The position numbers and the translations under genes are program-made. A stretch of 64,000 bases of DNA from Macrostomum hystrix (Eukaryota; Platyhelminthes; Macrostomidae). Shown piece by piece: positions 63,875 through 64,000 of this stretch (position 1 is its first letter; each line of letters opens with the position of its first letter). The notes under the pieces were generated by a model that worked only from the letters and a program-made list of their open reading frames with translations, had not been told where the DNA came from and did no database searches. The stretch covers positions 1,395,001-1,459,000 of the forward strand of contig CATNEN010000025.1 of the NCBI GenBank assembly GCA_950097015.1. The letters run 5' to 3'.

Positions 63875-64000
63875 TGTCAGAGGGCATCGACAGTGATGTG
63901 TCAGATAGTACATACAACGAGGTGTCAGAGGGGATGGACAACGAGGTGTCAGACAGGATGGACAATGAGGTGTCAGAAAGGATAGACAGTGATGTGTCAG
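63875..64000. repeat. 24-bp minisatellite in iGluR intron 11, cut by window edge
   Basis: Units like gaggtgtcagacaggatgga plus caat repeat to the right edge, at least four copies. Confidence 0.85.

Overview
This is a window of a metazoan nuclear genome. Intron-rich genes (GT-AG introns, consistent reading phases) encode animal-specific products: a nicotinic acetylcholine receptor subunit, a kainate-type glutamate receptor, 4F2hc/SLC3A2, ZFPL1, an aquaporin, and the ciliary proteins CCDC39 and CCDC74. Exons are GC-rich and sit in AT-rich, repeat-laden introns. Motile-cilia genes plus gypsy, mariner, hAT, Crypton-like and tRNA-derived SINE elements suggest an invertebrate, perhaps a lophotrochozoan such as a free-living flatworm; the species cannot be fixed from sequence alone.

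Layout. 0-7 kb: tandem arrays, a SINE, and a single-exon SLC3A2-like heavy chain (+). 7-9.5 kb: a five-exon, four-TM TMEM72-like gene (-). 10.3-16.5 kb: a six-exon alpha-type nAChR subunit (-) whose introns carry a 1.4-kb minisatellite, a 32-bp array, an internally deleted mariner and SINEs. 17.1-20.7 kb: a (GGAA)n tract and a four-exon aquaporin (-) with an NPI second motif. 24-31.2 kb: three-exon ZFPL1 (+), whose large second intron holds a broken hAT transposon. 32-36 kb: a SINE and a decayed Crypton/DUF3504-like fragment. 36.3-39.3 kb: three-exon CCDC74 (-). 39.4-44.85 kb: a complete Ty3/gypsy LTR retrotransposon (-) with apparently identical 191-bp LTRs and a GAAGT target duplication, split by a SINE with its own 12-bp target duplication. 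46.6 kb: tRNA-Leu(AAG) (-). 47.6-51.7 kb: four-exon CCDC39 (-). 53.4 kb: a small TATA-driven secreted-peptide gene (+) between two direct SINE copies. 54.8-57.7 kb: several tandem arrays. 56.9-64 kb: a kainate-type ionotropic glutamate receptor (+), eleven exons, running off the right edge.

The genes do not form one pathway. They fall into neuronal signalling (nAChR, iGluR), membrane transport (SLC3A2, aquaporin), cilia (CCDC39, CCDC74) and Golgi (ZFPL1). The most distinctive property of the window is about twenty tandem arrays, each with a different repeat unit, most lying inside introns or just beside genes; one 15-bp array is even coding, at the C-terminus of the gypsy polyprotein. I found no complete novel multigene system. 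The strongest leads are the nested young transposons, the small secreted peptide, residue changes in channel proteins, and the minisatellite landscape.
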